A stretch of 13,384 nt of DNA from positions 1 to 13,384 of the forward strand of contig JAEWPX010000049.1 in NCBI GenBank assembly GCA_023399375.1, read 5' to 3'. The position numbers and the translations under genes are program-made. This document shows, piece after piece, positions 5,946-12,605 of the stretch. The DNA is from Pseudomonadota bacterium (GTDB lineage: Bacteria; Desulfobacterota; Desulfovibrionia; Desulfovibrionales; Desulfovibrionaceae). The notes beneath the pieces were generated by a model, which searched no databases, was not told the origin of the DNA, and saw nothing but the letters and a program-made list of their open reading frames with translations. Position 1 is the stretch's first letter; every line of letters starts with the position of its first letter.

Positions 5946-5973
5946 ACAGTAGACACGATCGGCGCGGCGTCAA
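5946..5973 (-). promoter_or_regulatory. Candidate sigma70 promoter for the zinc-ribbon gene
   Basis: On the minus strand TTGACG (5973-5968) is followed after 16 bases by TACTGT (5951-5946). The -35 box matches five of six; the -10 box is weak (three of six). The distance to ATG 5888 gives a leader of about 50 bases, which includes the hairpin at 5911-5937. Confidence 0.4.
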
Positions 5974-5989
5974 CGGGCGGGGCCGGGAA

Positions 5990-6017
5990 TCCCGCGCCGC
6001 CCGTGGGCGGCGCGGGA
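5990..6017 (-). terminator. Very strong GC hairpin after the CBS gene
   Basis: TCCCGCGCCGCC (5990-6001) pairs with GGCGGCGCGGGA (6006-6017): 12 perfect bp with a CGTG loop, 10 bases past the stop codon of the CBS gene. It is not followed by a T-run on the minus strand. It probably marks the 3' end of that transcript. Confidence 0.55.
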
Positions 6018-6027
6018 GCGGGGCGGC

Positions 6028-6690
6028 CTAGAAGCTGTCCTTGGCCCAGTAGAGCAGATTGTGGTTGGCGCCGAGGCGTTCGATGAGCGCCTTGGCCTTG
6101 TCGTCGTCCATGGGATGGACGCGGATGTAGACCGTGCGCCGGTCCGGCGTGGCGTCGTCGTAGGAGGTCAGGATGCTGATGATGCGCACGTCGTGGCCCT
6201 TGAGGTCGTCGAGCACGGTCTTGAGGCTGCCCGAGACGTTGGGCAGGTCCAGGGCGAACTGGATGCCGCCGCCGAGCACGCCCGTGATGCTTACGAGCAC
6301 CTTGAAAATGTCGCTGTCGGTGATGACGCCGACGACCTTGCTCGCGTCGTCCACCACGGGCAGTCCGCCGACGTTGTGGCGCAAAAGCAGCACCGCGGCT
6401 TTTTCCACGGTGTCCCCGGGCGTCACCGCGACCACGTTCTTGGTCATGATGTCGCCGATCTTGATCTCGGAGAGCAGGTAATACAGCTCGTGCATGTCCA
6501 GGGTCGTGGCCTTGGACGGGGAGGCTTCCTTGATGTCGCGGTCGGACACGATGCCGACGAGCTTGTCGTCGTCGTCCACCACGGGCAACCGATGGTAGCC
6601 GTTCTCCTTCATGAGCTTGGCGGCCTTCATGATGGAGGTGGCCGGCTTGACGGTGACCGGGGATTTGCTCATCCAATCCTTGATCAGCAT
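6028..6690 (-). CDS. CBS-CBS-ACT domain protein (AcuB-like)
   Basis: The 220-aa protein has two CBS domains and a C-terminal ACT-like region. CBS1 (about 8-56) runs from MSKSPVTVKP to GIVSDRDI; CBS2 (about 82-132) runs from MTKNVVAVTP to GVITDSDI. Both end in the (S/T)D motif that contacts adenosyl ligands. Residues about 140-215 (FALDLPNVSGSLKTVLDDL, RTVYIRVHP) resemble an ACT domain, which often binds amino acids. This layout is that of AcuB-like proteins, which are thought to sense adenine nucleotides. No catalytic domain is attached, so it probably regulates another protein; the partner is unknown. ATG 6690 has AAGGAG six bases upstream. A good promoter lies at 6781-6808, divergent from the dehydrogenase gene. 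Confidence 0.9.
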   Translation of the reverse strand: MLIKDWMSKSPVTVKPATSIMKAAKLMKENGYHRLPVVDDDDKLVGIVSDRDIKEASPSKATTLDMHELYYLLSEIKIGDIMTKNVVAVTPGDTVEKAAVLLLRHNVGGLPVVDDASKVVGVITDSDIFKVLVSITGVLGGGIQFALDLPNVSGSLKTVLDDLKGHDVRIISILTSYDDATPDRRTVYIRVHPMDDDKAKALIERLGANHNLLYWAKDSF

Positions 6691-6758
6691 GTGCGTCTCC
6701 TTGCAGCGCCCTTGAGCATGGCCCGCTTGTGGTATAAGGCCCAGACGTCGCGCGGCGA

Positions 6759-6788
6759 TTGCGCCGTATTCGGTCGGTTTCTTATACG
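6759..6788 (+). promoter_or_regulatory. Candidate promoter for the alcohol dehydrogenase-like gene
   Basis: TTGCGC (6759-6764) with TATACG (6783-6788), 18 bases apart, would start transcription about 45 bases before ATG 6840. A second possibility is the extended -10 TGGTATAAG at 6730-6738. The first overlaps the divergent promoter of the CBS gene, whose -10 box is at 6781-6786. Confidence 0.35.
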
Positions 6789-6808
6789 CGATATGGGCGT
6801 CATTTCAA
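6781..6808 (-). promoter_or_regulatory. sigma70-type promoter for the CBS gene
   Basis: On the minus strand TTGAAA (6808-6803) is followed after 16 bases by TATAAG (6786-6781). Both boxes are good, making this the best promoter match in the window. It gives a leader of roughly 80 bases to ATG 6690. Confidence 0.55.
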
Positions 6809-6839
6809 CCCATTCCATGGCCGGCCCGAGGATGGATCC

Positions 6840-8054
6840 ATGAAGGCCCTCGTCTACCGCAAAAGCGTGCCGCGCTACCTGGCCTGCGCACTGGCGGCGC
6901 GCCTGGCCCCGCGCCGGTTTTTTCCGGCCCTGGCGCCCCTCGGGCTGGCCGAGGTCCCGTTCGATCCGCCCCGGGGCTGGCTGGCGCTCACGCCCCTTCT
7001 GTGCGGCATATGCGGCTCGGACCTGGGTCTTTTGCGCGGCGCGGAATCCGTGCTGCTCGAACCCTACGCCAGCCTGCCCTTCACCCTCGGCCACGAGATG
7101 GTGGCGACCCTCGACGCCGACGCGCCGGAACTGGGGCTTGCCGCCGGGACGCGCGTCGTTGTGGAGCCGGGGCTGCCCTGCGCGGTGCGGGGGCTGCCGC
7201 CCTGCCGGCCCTGCCGCGAGGGGCGCTACAACCGCTGCGAGCGCTTTCTCGACGGCGCGCTGCCGCCGGGCTCGTTCCTCGGATTCACCAACCGCGCCGG
7301 CGGGGCCATGGCCGGGCGCACGGCCGCCCATCCCTCGCGCATCCTGGCCGTGCCCGGGACCGTCAGCGACGAGGACGCGGCGCTCACCGACTCCCTGGCC
7401 TCGGCGCTCCAGCCCGTGCTCGAACATTTTCCCGCCCCGGACGCGCTGGTGCTGGTCACGGGCGCGGGCATCCTCGGCCAGCACGTGGTGCGCTGCCTGC
7501 GGGCGCTGGGGAGCCCCGCGCGCATCCTCGTCGGAGCCCGGCACAAGGCGCAGGCCGCCCTGGCCAAGGCCGGCGGGGCCGACGCCGTCATCGCGGCGAA
7601 AAACCGCCGCGAGCTGGCCGAGGCCCTGGGTGCGCGCTACGTGCCGACGACCCTCGGCGGCGGTAACATCGAAGGCGGGGCGGATGTGGTCTTCGACTGC
7701 GTCGGGTCCTCGCGCACCTTCGAGGACGGGCTTTTAAGCCTCGCCGCCGGCGGGAAATACGTCATGGTCGGAGCCGGGGCGCGGCTGAAGGGCGTCGACA
7801 TCTCGAGCCTGTGGTTCCGCGAGCTGACCGTGGCCGGCTCTTCGGGCTGCGCCCTGGCCCCGGACCCGCGCAAGCCCGGAACCATGACGCGCACCTACGC
7901 GCTGGCCCTGGAGCTCCTCGCCTCGGGCGACTATCCCACCGACGGGCTGCTCACCCACCTGTTCCCCCTGGAAAAATGGCGCGAGGCCTTTGCCTGCGCC
8001 TTCGACAAGCGCACGACGGGCAGCGTCAAGGTGGCTTTTGACCTGCGCGGCTAG
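6840..8054 (+). CDS. Zinc-dependent alcohol dehydrogenase-like oxidoreductase
   Basis: The 404-aa protein is a medium-chain dehydrogenase/reductase. CGICGSD at 55-61 holds the catalytic zinc Cys58, and GHE at 84-86 supplies His85/Glu86. Cys114, Cys122, Cys125 and Cys133 form the structural zinc lobe. The Rossmann fold starts VLVTGAGILG (GxGxxG at 208-213), for NAD(P). Near residue 184 the usual EPLA element reads TDSLA, so Asp replaces Glu. About 40 residues precede the catalytic Cys region (SVPRYLACALAARLAP...), more than in short-chain-substrate ADHs; such extensions occur in a sub-branch of threonine dehydrogenase-like enzymes. The substrate cannot be told. ATG 6840 is favoured: MKALVYRK is the standard family start and GAGGA lies 7 bases ahead. 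The transporter gene follows 72 bases later on the same strand. Confidence 0.9.
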   Translation: MKALVYRKSVPRYLACALAARLAPRRFFPALAPLGLAEVPFDPPRGWLALTPLLCGICGSDLGLLRGAESVLLEPYASLPFTLGHEMVATLDADAPELGLAAGTRVVVEPGLPCAVRGLPPCRPCREGRYNRCERFLDGALPPGSFLGFTNRAGGAMAGRTAAHPSRILAVPGTVSDEDAALTDSLASALQPVLEHFPAPDALVLVTGAGILGQHVVRCLRALGSPARILVGARHKAQAALAKAGGADAVIAAKNRRELAEALGARYVPTTLGGGNIEGGADVVFDCVGSSRTFEDGLLSLAAGGKYVMVGAGARLKGVDISSLWFRELTVAGSSGCALAPDPRKPGTMTRTYALALELLASGDYPTDGLLTHLFPLEKWREAFACAFDKRTTGSVKVAFDLRG

Positions 8055-8126
8055 GGCCGGGGCGGCGTTTCCGCACAACTCATCTTGCCGCCTTGACCCT
8101 GCGCGACGGGGGCGGTACGAGCGGCC

Positions 8127-9050
8127 ATGCTCGTTCGCGCCGCGTTGGCCCTGGAGAAGCGCTACCTCGCCCTGGTCGCGGGCTGCTGCGCCCTGGCCCT
8201 GGTTTTTCCGGGGCTTTTCACCTGGATCGCGCCCTTTATCGCCCCGGCGCTTGGCGTCATCATGTTCGGCATGGGGCTTTCGCTCACCTTCGCCGACTTC
8301 GCCGCCCTGGCCCCCAAGTGGCGGCTGGTGCTCGCCGGCGCGCTGCTGCAATTCACCATCATGCCCGGCCTGGCCTGGCTGCTGGTGAACGGCCTGGGGC
8401 TGCCGCCCGAAGCCGCGCTCGGCGTGATCCTGGTCGGAGCCTGCCCGGGCGGCACGGCCTCCAACGTCATCACCTACCTGGCCGGCGGCAACCTTGCCCT
8501 TTCCGTGACCCTCACCCTCGTGACGACCGTGGCCGCGCCCCTGGTTACGCCCGGACTGACCGCGCTGCTCGGCGGCTCCGTCATCCATGTGGACGGCCTC
8601 GCCATGATCGCATCGGTCTTCTGGATCGTGGTCTTCCCGGTGGTGGACGGGCTCGTTTTGCGCCGCCTGCTGCGCCGCCGCCTGGAACCCGTGCTCGCGG
8701 TCTTTCCGGCGCTGTCCATGGTGACCATCGCCTTGGTCATCGCCTGCGTGGTCGGGCTCAATCGCGACACGGTGCTCGCCTTTCCCGGCCTCGTCATCGC
8801 CGCGGTCGTTTTGCACAATTGCGGCGGCTTCGCCCTGGGCTATCTCGGCGCGGCCCTTTTCTCCGCCGACCGCGCCGACCGCATCGCCATTGCCGTGGAG
8901 GTGGGCATGCAGAATTCCGGCTTGGCCGTGGCCCTGGCCAAGCTCCACTTCACCCCGGCCGCGGCGCTGCCCGGCGCGCTTTTTAGCCTCGAGCAGAACC
9001 TGGCCGGCGTGCTCTGGGCGCGCTGGCTGGCGCGGCGGCGCGACGGCTAA
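8127..9050 (+). CDS. Bile acid:sodium symporter (BASS) family transporter
   Basis: The 307-aa protein is almost entirely hydrophobic with about 9-10 membrane segments, as expected for this inner-membrane family. Two hallmark sodium-site motifs are present: ACPGGTASNVITYLAGGN at about 107-124 and VEVGMQNSGLAVALA near 261-275. Despite the family name, bacterial members carry organic acids such as pantoate, 2-keto acids or other anions together with sodium; the substrate here is not readable. A basic cluster (RRLLRRRLEP) lies mid-protein between helices, typical of a cytosolic loop. The start is ATG 8127, since the first transmembrane stretch follows closely; no strong ribosome site is seen, only weak G-rich sequence. 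It lies 72 bases after the dehydrogenase gene and may be co-transcribed with it, which would suggest uptake of a related metabolite; that is inference. Confidence 0.92.
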   Translation: MLVRAALALEKRYLALVAGCCALALVFPGLFTWIAPFIAPALGVIMFGMGLSLTFADFAALAPKWRLVLAGALLQFTIMPGLAWLLVNGLGLPPEAALGVILVGACPGGTASNVITYLAGGNLALSVTLTLVTTVAAPLVTPGLTALLGGSVIHVDGLAMIASVFWIVVFPVVDGLVLRRLLRRRLEPVLAVFPALSMVTIALVIACVVGLNRDTVLAFPGLVIAAVVLHNCGGFALGYLGAALFSADRADRIAIAVEVGMQNSGLAVALAKLHFTPAAALPGALFSLEQNLAGVLWARWLARRRDG

Positions 9051-9143
9051 GGCGCGCGGGCAAACGCGGCCCGATCGTCGTCTCTTCGACGTCCGTTCGC
9101 GCCGGTTCGCGGGCAGGATGCGCCCGTCGTCGGCGGATTTCGG

Positions 9144-9173
9144 TTGTCGCCGCAAACGATTTGGCGCTATCGT
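9144..9173 (+). promoter_or_regulatory. Weak promoter candidate for the aldolase gene
   Basis: TTGTCG (9144-9149) and TATCGT (9168-9173), 18 bases apart, lie about 35 bases before the aldolase start, within the 157-base gap after the transporter gene. Each box matches four of six consensus bases. Nothing better was seen in this gap. Confidence 0.25.
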
Positions 9174-9207
9174 CGTCCTACCGTCGCAGCCAAAGGAGGC
9201 CCGCATC

Positions 9208-10260
9208 ATGATCGACAAGATTGCCGGGTATCTCGGCGAGGAAGCCGAATTCCTGCTTTCCCACGAATGCAAGACCATAACCAAGGAACAATTGCACCTG
9301 CCCGGCCCGGACTACATCGACGACATCTTCGTCCAGTCCGACCGCCCCGTGCCCGTGGTGCGCGCCCTGGCCGCCATGCTCGGCCACGGCCGCCTGGGCG
9401 GCACCGGCTACATGTCCATCCTGCCCGTGGACCAGGGCGTGGAGCACTCGGGCGCGGCCTCGTTCGCGCCCAACCCCATCTATTTCGACCCGGAGAACAT
9501 CGTGAAGCTGGCCATCGAGGCCGGCTGCAACGCCGTGTGCTCGACGCTCGGCGCGCTCGGGTCCGTGGCCCGCAAGTACGCCCACAAGATTCCGTTCCTG
9601 CTCAAGATCAACCACAACGAGCTGCTTTCCCTGCCGGCCATCCACGACCAGACGCTGTTCGCCTCGGTGGACCAGGCCTTCGACATGGGCGCGCTGGCCG
9701 TGGGCGCCACGGTCTATTTCGGCTCGCCGGAAAGCCGCCGCCAGATCCAGGAAGTCTCCGAGGCCTTTGCCCGGGCCCACGAGCTGGGCATGGCCTGCGT
9801 GCTGTGGGCCTACCTGCGCAATCCCGCCTTCGTGAAGGGCGGGGTGGACTACCACACGTCGGCCGACCTCACCGGCCAGGCCAACCACCTGGCCGCCACT
9901 ATCGGTGCCGACGTGGTCAAGCAGAAGCAGGCCACCAACAACGGCGGCTACACGGCCGTCGGCTTCGGCAAGACCGACAAGCGCGTCTACAGCGAATTGA
10001 CCACCGACCATCCCATCGACCTGACCCGCTACCAGGTGGCGAACTGCTACATGGGCCGCATCGGGCTGATCAATTCCGGCGGCGCGTCGGGCGCGTCGGA
10101 CTTCCCCGACGCGGTCAAGACCGCGGTCATCAACAAGCGCGCCGGCGGCATGGGCATGATTTCCGGGCGCAAGGCCTTCCAGCGTCCCATGGCCGAGGGC
10201 GTCCAGCTCTTAAACGCCATCCAGGACGTCTACCTGTGCAAGGACGTGACCGTGGCCTAG
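9208..10260 (+). CDS. fbaB: Class I fructose-bisphosphate aldolase (FbaB/DhnA type)
   Basis: The 350-aa sequence is close to E. coli FbaB throughout and has the same length. Family blocks include GTGYMSILPVDQGVEHS, YFDPENIVKLAIEAGCN, HKIPFLLKINHNE and DLTGQANHLAATIGAD. The segment VVKQK (Lys238/Lys240) is the expected Schiff-base region. Class I aldolases form this lysine adduct rather than using a metal, and interconvert fructose 1,6-bisphosphate with dihydroxyacetone phosphate and glyceraldehyde 3-phosphate in glycolysis and gluconeogenesis. In an anaerobe on small organic acids the gluconeogenic direction is likely, but this is inference. ATG 9208 is well fixed by AAAGGAGG eight bases upstream. 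A strong hairpin follows the stop. No other glycolytic gene is adjacent. Confidence 0.97.
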   Translation: MIDKIAGYLGEEAEFLLSHECKTITKEQLHLPGPDYIDDIFVQSDRPVPVVRALAAMLGHGRLGGTGYMSILPVDQGVEHSGAASFAPNPIYFDPENIVKLAIEAGCNAVCSTLGALGSVARKYAHKIPFLLKINHNELLSLPAIHDQTLFASVDQAFDMGALAVGATVYFGSPESRRQIQEVSEAFARAHELGMACVLWAYLRNPAFVKGGVDYHTSADLTGQANHLAATIGADVVKQKQATNNGGYTAVGFGKTDKRVYSELTTDHPIDLTRYQVANCYMGRIGLINSGGASGASDFPDAVKTAVINKRAGGMGMISGRKAFQRPMAEGVQLLNAIQDVYLCKDVTVA

Positions 10261-10277
10261 ACGGCCGGCGTTTCTCC

Positions 10278-10303
10278 CGGGGCGGACGCATCCGTCCGCC
10301 CCG
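10278..10303 (+). terminator. GC hairpin after fbaB
   Basis: CGGGGCGGACG (10278-10288) pairs with CGTCCGCCCCG (10293-10303), 11 bp around a CATC loop, 17 bases past the fbaB stop. No T-run follows. It separates fbaB from the sigma-factor operon and is probably its 3' end. Confidence 0.55.
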
Positions 10304-10313
10304 CCCCGGCATT

Positions 10314-10339
10314 GTAACCCCTGCCATCCTCCCGGCGAC
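10314..10339 (+). promoter_or_regulatory. Possible ECF-sigma promoter for the sensor/sigma operon
   Basis: The stretch GTAAC (AAC at 10316-10318) is followed after 17 bases by CGAC (10336-10339). This is the general pattern of ECF promoters (AAC in -35, CGA/GTC-like -10), placed about 55 bases before the first gene and after the fbaB hairpin. Self-activation would be normal for an ECF factor. Short motifs like this arise often by chance in GC-rich DNA. Confidence 0.25.
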
Positions 10340-10394
10340 CAACCGCGTACAAACGGACGGCGCAGGCCGCCCGTGCATCCGGGAGGTCGTTTTC

Positions 10395-10895
10395 ATGAAG
10401 AAGTTGTGTTACGGCTTGCTGACCCTGGTCGTCCTGGTCGGTTCCGCCTATGCCGTGGCCGCGGGCCCCGGCCCCGGCGGTCCCGGCGGACCGGGGCCCG
10501 AAGGCATGCTCGACAGGTTGCTTGCGCTCAAGTTGAGCGATACGCAAAAGCATGACGTGGCCGTGATTCTCAAGGAGAACCGGCCGGCTTTCGAGGCCGC
10601 GGGCAGGACCATGCACGAAGCGTTCGACGGCATGCGCGACGTGATGTGCAAGGAGCCGGGCAACGAGCAGCTCGTGCGCCAGGCAAGCCGCAAGGTCGGG
10701 GCCGCCGGCGAGGAATTGGCCGTACTGCGGGCCAAGGTCGAGGCCAAGGTGCTCGTCGTGCTCACCCCCGAGCAGCGCAAGGACTGGGCCGAGGGCTGCA
10801 TGCCGCCGCTGCCGCCGAAAATGAAGGAGCGATTCCATGCCGGCCATGAGCTGGTCAATGAGTGGATCGACGCTCACGCCGGCGCGGGCAAGTAA
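10395..10895 (+). CDS. Exported Spy/CpxP-like periplasmic protein
   Basis: The 166-aa product starts MKKLCYGLLTLVVLVGSAYA, a standard signal peptide with a likely cut after Ala20. A Gly/Pro linker (24-36) leads to a helical domain. LKLSDTQ at about 45-51 and LTPEQR at 123-128 are the paired LTxxQ motifs of Spy/CpxP/ZraP/CnrX-type proteins, which act as envelope chaperones or metal sensors. Possible metal ligands are frequent: Met73, His74, Met80, Met84, Cys85, Cys135, Met136, Met143, His148, His151. GGGAGG lies 8 bases before ATG 10395. The sigma gene starts 13 bases after the stop, so the two are surely co-transcribed. It may sense metal or misfolded protein for the sigma factor, or be one of its targets. 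The family call is good, the ligand unknown. Confidence 0.85.
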   Translation: MKKLCYGLLTLVVLVGSAYAVAAGPGPGGPGGPGPEGMLDRLLALKLSDTQKHDVAVILKENRPAFEAAGRTMHEAFDGMRDVMCKEPGNEQLVRQASRKVGAAGEELAVLRAKVEAKVLVVLTPEQRKDWAEGCMPPLPPKMKERFHAGHELVNEWIDAHAGAGK

Positions 10896-10908
10896 GCTCC
10901 GGAGCGTT

Positions 10909-11499
10909 ATGGCCGAAACGGTGGTGGACATGGAGGACGCCCGGGTCCTCGGACAGATCCGGGCGGGCGACGTGGACGCCTACGCCAGGCTCATGACGAA
11001 GTACCAGGGGCGCGTGGCCGGGATCGTTTCCGGCCACGCCCCCCGGGAACGGGTGTCGGAACTCACGCACGAGGTGTTCGTACGGGCCTACCGCTCCCTT
11101 GCCGGCTACCGTGGGGACAGCCCCTTCGGACACTGGCTGGCCAAGGTGGCGGTGCGCGCCTGCCACGACTTCTGGCGGGCGGAATACCGCCGCCGGGAGA
11201 GGCCGGAAAGCGAGCTGTCCGACGAATGCCGGGCCTTCGTCGAAGAGGCGGCGGCCCTGGAGACGAGCGAGGCCGCCGAGGAAACGGCGTCGCGGCGGGA
11301 GGCCAGGGAATTGCTGGCCTGGGCCATGGATCGGCTCTCGCCCACGGACCGCATGGTGGTCACGCTCACGCACCTCGAGGAGCGCCCCGTGGCCGAGGCC
11401 GCGGAGCTGCTGGGGATAAGCGTCCCCAACGTCAAGGTCCGGGCGTTCCGGGCGCGCAAGAAACTGCGCGAACTGCTCGCGGACGTCATCGGCACGTAA
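10909..11499 (+). CDS. ECF-family RNA polymerase sigma factor
   Basis: The 196-aa product has the two-domain form of ECF sigma factors. Region 2 spans about 24-92; ELTHEVFVRAYRSLAGYRG and FGHWLAKVAVRACHDFWR are typical of regions 2.2-2.4, which bind core polymerase and the -10 element. The linker is acidic (about 98-130). Region 4 spans about 136-190: LSPTDRMVVTLTHLEERPVA and a helix-turn-helix around AAELLGISVPNVKVRAFRARKK, which reads the -35 element. ATG 10909 has GGAG four bases upstream, a little close; an in-frame start at 10837 would overlap the previous gene and add no conserved sequence. It sits 13 bases after the Spy-like gene and 10 bases before the likely anti-sigma gene, so control by release from that membrane protein is the natural model. 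Cys85 and Cys107 are present but no zinc motif is seen. Confidence 0.93.
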   Translation: MAETVVDMEDARVLGQIRAGDVDAYARLMTKYQGRVAGIVSGHAPRERVSELTHEVFVRAYRSLAGYRGDSPFGHWLAKVAVRACHDFWRAEYRRRERPESELSDECRAFVEEAAALETSEAAEETASRREARELLAWAMDRLSPTDRMVVTLTHLEERPVAEAAELLGISVPNVKVRAFRARKKLRELLADVIGT

Positions 11500-11509
11500 G
11501 GAGGACTCC

Positions 11510-11818
11510 ATGGACGGAAACGAATCGCAACGCATGGATCGGCTGGAGGCCGTGCTGCGTGCGGCCCATGCCGGGCGCGAGGCCCCGCCTGTCGATCCCG
11601 CCATGGCCGCCTCGGTGCTGGCCGCCATCAAGACCGAACAGGCCGAGGAGCCGGCCGCTACGGGCGTCCTGTGGCGCATGGCCGCCGGAGCAGGTTTCGT
11701 GGCCGTGGCCACGGTGCTCGTGGCGCTGTTCTGGGGCTCCGGCCTGGAAGAGGAAATAGGACGGATGCTCTTTTACGACCCCAACGGCCAGGTCCTGGTC
11801 TCCATGCTCGGCGTGTAG
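11510..11818 (+). CDS. Small one-helix membrane protein, probable anti-sigma factor
   Basis: The 102-aa product has a cytosolic N-terminal part (about 1-55) with two predicted helices, RMDRLEAVLRAAHAG and DPAMAASVLAAIKTEQ. One membrane helix follows at about 56-75 (RMAAGAGFVAVATVLVALFW), then a short periplasmic tail (76-102) with an acidic start. There is no zinc-binding HxxxCxxC anti-sigma motif. Size and plan match CnrY-type anti-sigma factors, which hold their sigma by short helices and receive the signal through the periplasmic tail. The inference rests mainly on position: it starts 10 bases after the sigma gene, and TAAGGAGG, containing the sigma stop, serves as its ribosome site, which points to coupled translation. 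I do not recognise the sequence itself. The Spy-like gene begins 9 bases after the stop. Confidence 0.78.
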   Translation: MDGNESQRMDRLEAVLRAAHAGREAPPVDPAMAASVLAAIKTEQAEEPAATGVLWRMAAGAGFVAVATVLVALFWGSGLEEEIGRMLFYDPNGQVLVSMLGV

Positions 11819-11827
11819 GGCGGCGGC

Positions 11828-12472
11828 ATGCGTCCCATGACGACGAAGATACTGGCGGGGGTTCTGCTTTTCGCCTCGGGAGCGGTCACGGGCTATTTCG
11901 GCTCCCGCCTGCTGGCCGAACGAGGCAGGTTCGCGCTGTTTCACGGCGATCCGCGACATTTTTCCGAAATGGTCGTGCGCCGCATGTCCGATGATCTGGA
12001 TCTCTCCGCGGAGCAGCAGGAAAAACTGCGGCCGATCGTGCTCAATACCGGCGACGAACTGGCCAAGATCCGGCGCGAACAGGAACCCAGGGTCCGCGAG
12101 ACCATCGACAAGAGCATCGAGGCCACCAAGGCCATTCTGACCCCGGAGCAGCGCGAGAAGTTCACCGCGTACATGGAGCGTCTGGATAAACGTCGCAAGG
12201 CCATGGAACGCTTCGGCCCGCCCCCAGGAGGCCCAGGCGGGCCACCGGGCCCGCCGCCCGACGAAGGCGGGTTCCCGCCGCCGCCACCCCCCGATTTCGG
12301 CTACGGCCCGCCGCCTCCCCCGCCCGGCAAGGGGCCGCCCCCGGATTTCGAGGGATTCCCGCCTCCTCCACGGCAGCCGCAGCCTGAAGGCAAGGCGTCC
12401 TCCGTAGCTCCCGCGCCGGGAAATACGAGCCCCGCGGCCAAAGCTCCGGAAAAGAGCCTGGGAAATCCGTAA
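11828..12472 (+). CDS. Membrane-anchored Spy/CnrX-like sensor with proline-rich tail
   Basis: The 214-aa product has an N-terminal membrane anchor (about 8-30) without a clear cleavage site. A charged helical domain follows (about 45-128) with LSAEQQ (59-64) and LTPEQR (104-109), the two LTxxQ-type motifs of Spy/CnrX/ZraP proteins. His39, His44, Met48 and Met53 lie where CnrX-type sensors have N-terminal metal ligands; that is suggestive only. Residues about 130-205 are an unusual tail rich in Pro, Gly, Phe and Asp, with several runs of four to seven prolines. The helical domain length fits the family; the tail is extra. It could span the periplasm or bind cell wall or protein. Its ribosome site is weak (GGCGG); ATG 11837 is an alternative start. 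As the last gene of the set it probably passes a signal to the anti-sigma protein. Confidence 0.82.
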   Translation: MRPMTTKILAGVLLFASGAVTGYFGSRLLAERGRFALFHGDPRHFSEMVVRRMSDDLDLSAEQQEKLRPIVLNTGDELAKIRREQEPRVRETIDKSIEATKAILTPEQREKFTAYMERLDKRRKAMERFGPPPGGPGGPPGPPPDEGGFPPPPPPDFGYGPPPPPPGKGPPPDFEGFPPPPRQPQPEGKASSVAPAPGNTSPAAKAPEKSLGNP

Positions 12473-12520
12473 TCCCATTCCCCTCCTGCGCGAAATCTGG
12501 CAATACTGACGGCAAATCCC

Positions 12521-12552
12521 GCGGGCCGCCCCGAACGCAAGGGGCGGCCCGT
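12521..12552 (+). terminator. Hairpin ending the sigma-factor operon
   Basis: CGGGCCGCCCC (12522-12532) pairs with GGGGCGGCCCG (12541-12551), 11 bp plus a flanking G-T pair, around an 8-base loop. It lies 49 bases after the operon's last stop codon and 53 before the superoxide dismutase start. There is no T-run. It most likely separates the two transcripts. Confidence 0.6.
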
Positions 12553-12605
12553 CGCAACCCAAGGGCACGCGCCACATCCGTAGGGCCGTGCCGAGGAGGA
12601 ACGTC

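Noticed and set aside
6724..6745. Possible sigma54 promoter (TGG...) near the CBS/dehydrogenase gap
   Set aside because: The required GC twelve bases downstream of the GG is missing on both strands.
7734..9284. 516-codon minus-strand frame opposite the dehydrogenase and transporter genes
   Set aside because: His/Gln/Gly/Arg-rich shadow with no motif; both plus-strand genes have clear family signatures.
9144..10260. A 583-codon plus-strand frame running through fbaB into the Spy-like gene, suggesting a fusion
   Set aside because: It reads fbaB in the wrong frame; only its last 166 codons are real, and they begin with a signal peptide and a good ribosome site at 10395.
12551..12585. ECF-type boxes ahead of superoxide dismutase matching those of the sigma operon
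   Set aside because: An AAC is present at 12556-12558 but no CGAC or GTC-like -10 box lies at the proper distance; a shared regulon cannot be claimed from sequence.
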